Under the pieces are notes generated by a model. It was given only the letters and a program-made list of their open reading frames with translations. It was not told where the DNA came from and did not search any database. A program made the position numbers and the translations under genes. A stretch of 64,000 bases of DNA. Origin: Trujillonella endophytica (GTDB lineage: Bacteria > Actinomycetota > Actinomycetes > Mycobacteriales > Geodermatophilaceae). The stretch is from NCBI RefSeq assembly GCF_019799905.1, contig NZ_JABGCI010000001.1:434001-498000 (forward strand), in the 5' to 3' direction. Position 1 is the stretch's first letter, and each line of letters opens with the position of its first letter. Below are positions 60,336-64,000 of the stretch, in pieces.

Positions 60336-60907
60336 CGGAGTCCTCCCTCGGGATCGACGGCTGTGTCGACGGGAGGGGCTGTATCCGCAGGCGGTTCGGG
60401 GAAACCGGGCCGGCGGGCCCACAGGGGCAGCGCGTACCAGGTGAGGGCGCCGGTCAGGAGCACCAGGCCGCCGCCGGCGTACGCCGCGCCGCGGCTCAGG
60501 GCGACGTCGAGGACCAGGAGCGTCCCGCAGCTGATCGCGACCACGAGCATGCCGAGCCCCGCCCGGAGCATCACGTCGGCGACGCGGATCAGCGCGGCCT
60601 TCTGCCGGCGCCGGAACACCAGCCGGTGGAACGACACCGGCGCGATCAGCAGCACGGTCGCCAGCGCCGTGGTCATCAGCGTCAGCGTGTAGACGGCGAC
60701 CCCGAAGCCGTCGAGGTCGGCGAAGCGCTGCGTGAAGGCCAGGCCCAGGAGGAAGGCGAACAGCACCTGGACGCCGGTGATCGCCACCCGCAGCTCCTGG
60801 AGCAGCTCGCTGAGGTTGCGGTCCAGCAGCTGGTCGAGGCTCTCGCCCCGGGCCTCGGCGCTGCGACGCGCGGCCGAGGCGTCGAAGCGGCCGGACGGGA
60901 GTTCCAC
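60332..60907 (-). CDS. DUF6328 family membrane protein
   Basis: 191 aa from a GTG. A charged N-terminal helix (ARGESLDQLLDRNLSELLQE) is followed by four membrane helices, with VAITGVQVLFAFLLGLAFTQ, LATVLLIAPVSFHRLVF, LGMLVVAISCGTLLVLDVAL and YAGGGLVLLTGALTWY. This is a widespread actinobacterial family with unknown role. The C-terminal tail is Pro/Asp-rich. Confidence 0.78.
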   Translation of the reverse strand: MELPSGRFDASAARRSAEARGESLDQLLDRNLSELLQELRVAITGVQVLFAFLLGLAFTQRFADLDGFGVAVYTLTLMTTALATVLLIAPVSFHRLVFRRRQKAALIRVADVMLRAGLGMLVVAISCGTLLVLDVALSRGAAYAGGGLVLLTGALTWYALPLWARRPGFPEPPADTAPPVDTAVDPEGGLR

Positions 60908-60997
60908 GGGTCCACCCTGCCGGACCGGTGCGCCGCGCGCCGTTCCCGCAGGCGGGGCGCCGGGTAGGGGGTGGCCGACGACGACCCGGGAGGACGC

Positions 60998-61342
60998 ATG
61001 GCCGACGACGAGCGCGAGACCATCCGACGCGAGTTCGGCGAGGCGGTCAACATGACCGCGGGGGAGCTGGAGGAGTGGCTGGCGACCGACGACTCGCAGT
61101 CGGTCGGGCAGAAGACCGGGGGGTCGGGGGAGTCGACCGGGCACGAGTCGGGGCGGCGGATCGTCGAGCTGTTGAAGACCGAGAAGGCCGACCTCACGGA
61201 CGACGACTACGCGCACATGCGGAAGGTGCACGGCTACGTGCAGCGTCACCTGGCGCAGGAGCCGACGAAGTCCGACGTCGAGTCCTCGAAGTGGCGGTAC
61301 TCGCTGATGAACTGGGGCCACGACCCGCTCAAGGGCAGCTGA
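60998..61342 (+). CDS. DUF3140 family protein
   Basis: 114 aa. The family is recognised by NMTAGELEEWLATDDSQSVG, SGRRIVELLKTEK and the C-terminal WRYSLMNWGHDP. The conserved stretch resembles DNA-binding or chromatin-associated small proteins, but function is unproven. GGGAGG at 60988 supports the ATG at 60998 over the GTG at 60971. Divergent from the DUF6328 gene. Confidence 0.8.
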   Translation: MADDERETIRREFGEAVNMTAGELEEWLATDDSQSVGQKTGGSGESTGHESGRRIVELLKTEKADLTDDDYAHMRKVHGYVQRHLAQEPTKSDVESSKWRYSLMNWGHDPLKGS

Positions 61343-61381
61343 CCCCACGACGAAGGGCTGGACCCGCATGCGGCGCAGGCC

Positions 61382-62170
61382 ATGAAGCGCGACGACCCCC
61401 GGCGCAACGACCCGGCGCAGTACGACGAGCTGGTCGACCAGTGGTGGGAGCCGACCGGGGGCTTCGCGATGCTGCACTGGCTCGCAGCCGCCCGCGCCGA
61501 GCACATCCCGCCGGCGTCCGAGCCGGGCGCCGTCCTCGTCGACCTGGCCTGCGGCGGCGGGCTCATGGCCCCGCACGCGGCGCGGCTCGGCTACCGGCAC
61601 GTCGGGATCGACCTCAACCTCGCCGGGCTGCGGACGGCGCGCGAGCACGGGGTGCTCCCCGTGCGGGGGTCGGTGCTCGAGGTGCCGCTGGCCGACGGCT
61701 GCACCGACGTCGTCGTCGCGGGCGAGGTCCTCGAGCACGTCGAGGACGACGTCGCCGTCCTCGCGGAGTGCGCCCGGTTGCTGCGCCCCGGGGGCACGCT
61801 GGTCATCGATGCGATCGCGGCCACCCGGCTGGCCGGCTGGGTCGCCGTCGACATCTTCGAGCGGATCCCCGGCGGGCCGCCGCCCGGGATCCACGACCCC
61901 GCGCTGTTCGTCGACCGGCGCCGGCTGCTGGCGGCCGCCGACCGGCTCGGATTGGACCTGCGGCTGTGGGGTCTGCGTCCCTCGGTGCGCGACCTGGTGG
62001 CCTGGCGGCGGGGCCGGCGCGCGGTCGTGCGCATGCGGCGACTCCCGCTCACGTCGGTCCTCTTCGCCGGCTCCGGCGTGAAGCGCGCCACGCCGGCAGC
62101 GGAGGGGCTGGGTGCGCACGACCCGGTGAGGCGGCACGGATCGCCGACCACGCATACCGTCGAGAGATGA
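61382..62170 (+). CDS. Class I SAM-dependent methyltransferase (UbiG-like) next to a type III PKS
   Basis: 262 aa. Motif I is VLVDLACGGGLMAPHAARLG, then HVGIDLNLAGL, AGEVLEHVEDD and LLRPGGTLVIDAI. An early RRNDPAQYDELVDQWWEPTGGF segment is typical of ubiquinone/menaquinone-like 3-demethyl methyltransferases. In this context it probably methylates the polyketide-derived alkylresorcinol or quinone. It is linked to the PKS gene through a 15-codon ORF. Confidence 0.82.
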   Translation: MKRDDPRRNDPAQYDELVDQWWEPTGGFAMLHWLAAARAEHIPPASEPGAVLVDLACGGGLMAPHAARLGYRHVGIDLNLAGLRTAREHGVLPVRGSVLEVPLADGCTDVVVAGEVLEHVEDDVAVLAECARLLRPGGTLVIDAIAATRLAGWVAVDIFERIPGGPPPGIHDPALFVDRRRLLAAADRLGLDLRLWGLRPSVRDLVAWRRGRRAVVRMRRLPLTSVLFAGSGVKRATPAAEGLGAHDPVRRHGSPTTHTVER

Positions 62171-62214
62171 GCGCCTCGCTGAGCAGCACGGACACCCGGG
62201 ACCCGCGGTGGTGA
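62167..62214 (+). CDS. Possible 15-aa coupling ORF
   Basis: ATG at 62167 overlaps the methyltransferase stop (ATGA), and its TGA (62212-62214) overlaps a GTG of the PKS gene (62211). It encodes MSASLSSTDTRDPRW. A bridge of this kind lets ribosomes pass from one gene to the next; the peptide itself need not be functional. Confidence 0.35.
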   Translation: MSASLSSTDTRDPRW

Positions 62215-63239
62215 GCGCGGTCGTCACCGGGTCCGGTTCGGCTCTGCCCGCGTCGCTGGACCAGGACGCCGCCTGGGACGGCTTCTTCGCCCGGCACTAC
62301 GAGGGCGTGCGGGCGGCCCGCCGGATCTTCACCGGCGCCGGGGTGCGCACCCGGCACGCGGTCGCCAACCCGGTGGACGAGGACCTGAGCAACTGGAGCA
62401 CCGGTGCGCGCATGGCGCGCTACGTGCAGGAGGCGCTGCCCCTGGGCAAGCAGGCGGTCGCCGGCGCGCTGGACAGCGCGGGCCTGGCGCCGGGGGACGT
62501 CGGCATGTTCGCCGTCGTCACCTGCACCGGCTACGCGACCCCGGGGTTGGACATCCGGCTCGCCAGCGACCTCGGCATGCCCCCCGGGCTGCAGCGGCTC
62601 CTGGTCGGGCACATGGGCTGCTACGCGGCGATCCCCGGGCTCGCGGCGGTCGGCGACTACGTGACCGCGCGGGCCAAGCCGGCCGTGCTGCTGTGCTGCG
62701 AGCTCACCAGCCTGCACGTCCAGCCTGCGCAGCGGGACCTCGAGCAGGTGGTCGCCCACGCGCTGTTCTCCGACGCCGCGGCCGCCGTGGTCGTCCAGCC
62801 CGGCGCCGGTCGCGGGCGGCGGCTGGCCGGGGTCGTGGCCCGCACGGACAACTCCACCGCCGACCACATGACGTGGGACGTCACCGACCTGGGCTTCCGG
62901 ATGGGCCTGTCCCCGCGGGTGCCCGACGTCCTCTCCCGGCACGTGGGCGGCGTGGTCGACGAGCTGCTCGCCGACGCCGGCCTGCGGGTCGAGGACGTCG
63001 CGGGCTGGGCGGTGCACCCCGGCGGTCCGCGCATCCTCGACGTGGTCCGCGACGAGCTGGGTCTCGCCGAGGAACAGATCGCGGCGTCACGCAGGGTGCT
63101 GGCCGAGCACGGCAACTGCTCCTCGGCGACCGTGCTGCTGGTCCTCGACGAGCTCGCCGACGTCGACGGCCCCGTGGTGGTCATGGCGTTCGGTCCGGGT
63201 CTGACGCTGTACGCCGCGCTGCTGATGCCGGCCTGCTGA
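62208..63239 (+). CDS. Type III polyketide synthase (chalcone/stilbene synthase family)
   Basis: 343 aa. The catalytic triad is complete: Cys138 in GHMGCYAAIPG, His in WAVHPGGPRIL and Asn in EHGNCSSATVL. Bacterial members make alkylresorcinols, alkylpyrones or tetrahydroxynaphthalene from malonyl-CoA and an acyl starter. Start GTG at 62208 or 62211. Operon with the methyltransferase suggests a methylated resorcinol or quinone lipid. Confidence 0.9.
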   Translation: MVSAVVTGSGSALPASLDQDAAWDGFFARHYEGVRAARRIFTGAGVRTRHAVANPVDEDLSNWSTGARMARYVQEALPLGKQAVAGALDSAGLAPGDVGMFAVVTCTGYATPGLDIRLASDLGMPPGLQRLLVGHMGCYAAIPGLAAVGDYVTARAKPAVLLCCELTSLHVQPAQRDLEQVVAHALFSDAAAAVVVQPGAGRGRRLAGVVARTDNSTADHMTWDVTDLGFRMGLSPRVPDVLSRHVGGVVDELLADAGLRVEDVAGWAVHPGGPRILDVVRDELGLAEEQIAASRRVLAEHGNCSSATVLLVLDELADVDGPVVVMAFGPGLTLYAALLMPAC

Positions 63240-63281
63240 AGGACCCCCTCGCCCCCCGCCCCTCGCCAGCGGGCGGCGGGA
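63239..63281 (+). repeat. Family A element, truncated copy A8
   Basis: AAGGACC overlaps the PKS stop codon (TGAAGGACC). The core CCCCCCGCCCCTCGC and GGCGGGAC is present, but the expected right outer arm (GCGAGGGGG) is missing. Confidence 0.6.
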
Positions 63282-63353
63282 CAATCCGAGCGGGCGGGCC
63301 ACGCCGGGATGTGGGGCGGAGCTGCAGGTACTACTCTCTGTGACAGGCATAAG

Positions 63354-63367
63354 GTGATGCAGATCAC
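63354..63367 (+). promoter_or_regulatory. CRP/GlxR-type binding site upstream of the DosR-like gene
   Basis: GTGA-N6-TCAC (GTGATGCAGATCAC), a perfect match to the half-sites of CRP-family regulators, 18 bases before the start codon at 63385. A downstream position like this suggests repression or a leader-proximal control. Confidence 0.45.
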
Positions 63368-63384
63368 AATGAGAGGCGGTGGGC

Positions 63385-64000
63385 GTGCCCGCGACCGTGC
63401 CGACCGTGCGGGTCTTCCTGGTCGACGACCACGAGGTGGTGCGCCGCGGGGTCGCCGAGGTGCTCGAGGACGACCCGGCCATCGTCGTCGTCGGTGAGGC
63501 GGGCTCGGCGGCCGAGGCGCTGGCCCGCGTGCCCGCCGTCCGCCCCGACGTCACCGTCGTCGACATGCGGCTGCCCGACGGGGACGGTGCCGAGGTCTGC
63601 CGGCAGCTGCGCCAGCGCGTGCCCGGACTCCGCTGCCTGGTGCTGACCAGCTACGCCGACGATGAGGCGGTGGCCGCCGCGGCCGCCGCCGGGGCGGCGG
63701 GCTACCTGCTCAAGCAGGTCCGCGGGGCCGCACTCGTCTCCGCCGTCCGCACCGTGGCCGCCGGGGGCACGCACTACGGCGTCTCGCCCCCCGGCCCGGC
63801 CGTACTGCGGCCGCGGGAGTCGGATCGCTCGCGGCGGCTGGCCACCCTCACCGAGCAGGAGCGCACGGTGCTGCGGCTGATCGGGGAGGGCCTGACCAAC
63901 CGGCAGATCGGCGAGCGCATGGGTCTGGCGGAGAAGACGGTGAAGAACTACACCAGCCACCTGCTCGCCAAGCTCAACCTCGAGCGGCGGACGCAGGCGG
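63385..64000 (+). CDS. devR: DosR/DevR-like response regulator (3' partial)
   Basis: 205 codons visible, running off the window end. The receiver domain has FLVDDHEVVRRGVAEVLEDD, GEAGSAAEALARVPAVRPDV, phospho-Asp in VVDMRLPDGDG and LVLTSYADDEA. The LuxR HTH reads LTEQERTVLRLIGEGLTNRQ, AEKTVKNYTSHLLAKL and NLERRTQA, very close to mycobacterial DosR. It probably belongs to a hypoxia/redox dormancy pathway; the kinase would lie beyond the window. GAGAGG favours the GTG at 63385 over 63379. Confidence 0.88.
   Translation, partial: MPATVPTVRVFLVDDHEVVRRGVAEVLEDDPAIVVVGEAGSAAEALARVPAVRPDVTVVDMRLPDGDGAEVCRQLRQRVPGLRCLVLTSYADDEAVAAAAAAGAAGYLLKQVRGAALVSAVRTVAAGGTHYGVSPPGPAVLRPRESDRSRRLATLTEQERTVLRLIGEGLTNRQIGERMGLAEKTVKNYTSHLLAKLNLERRTQA

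Noticed and set aside
3930-63281. Family A repeats as a CRISPR array
   Set aside because: Copies are kilobases apart, occur in both orientations, and have no regular spacers or cas genes.

Overview
This is a 64 kb chromosomal window from a very high-GC actinobacterium. GTG starts are frequent, 4-base ATGA/GTGA overlaps link many genes, and several genes look leaderless. The gene set suggests Geodermatophilaceae (Blastococcus/Geodermatophilus/Modestobacter type): a FadE5-like acyl-CoA dehydrogenase starting MSHY, a DosR/DevR-like regulator, a type III PKS and a three-domain self-sufficient P450. The family assignment is an inference from gene content. I saw no rRNA, tRNA, CRISPR array or recognisable insertion sequence.

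Layout. 1-3.4 kb: the end of a branched-chain/pyruvate-type 2-oxoacid dehydrogenase operon (E1beta, E2) followed by an AGE-family epimerase. 3.5-10.2 kb: a PTS block, with fruR-fruK-fruA-HPr on the minus strand and enzyme I divergent. 10.3-19.1 kb: housekeeping and signalling genes, including a broken DUF4396 gene, a GAF/GGDEF protein, a tyrosine phosphatase, a RibD-like reductase, and an ABC exporter with a DesKR-type two-component pair. 19.1-23.9 kb: small acidic proteins, fadE5-like dehydrogenase, LapA-like and TetR genes. 23.9-26.6 kb: znuABC zinc uptake operon with a Zur-like site. 26.8-27.9 kb: acetamidase/formamidase.

28.9-60.1 kb is the most interesting part: a catabolic island of about 31 kb. 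It encodes a self-sufficient P450, aldehyde and alcohol dehydrogenases, two related oxidoreductase-amidohydrolase-VOC modules, a BMP-type (nucleoside-like) ABC importer, an FAH hydrolase, a metal hydrolase, an HpcH aldolase, a cupin, a two-subunit Rieske dioxygenase, a Dabb-VOC fusion, an M20-like protein, a ribokinase and a TauD-type dioxygenase. An IclR regulator sits in the middle. A shared operator-like motif (AGACGnnnTCTCGyAT and close variants) lies upstream of nearly every transcription unit in the island, including that of the IclR gene. This suggests one regulon for uptake and breakdown of an unidentified, probably (hetero)aromatic compound.

60.2-64 kb: small membrane and hypothetical proteins, a methyltransferase-type III PKS pair, and a DosR-like response regulator cut by the window end.

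Two families of palindromic intergenic elements run through the window. Family A (eight copies of about 45-60 bp) has variable outer arms that stay complementary to each other. One copy lies in frame inside the ribokinase gene and one forms the C-terminus of the FAH hydrolase. Family B (three copies of about 63-67 bp, with near-perfect arms) lies just after stop codons. Two of its copies bracket a DUF559-type nuclease-domain gene.
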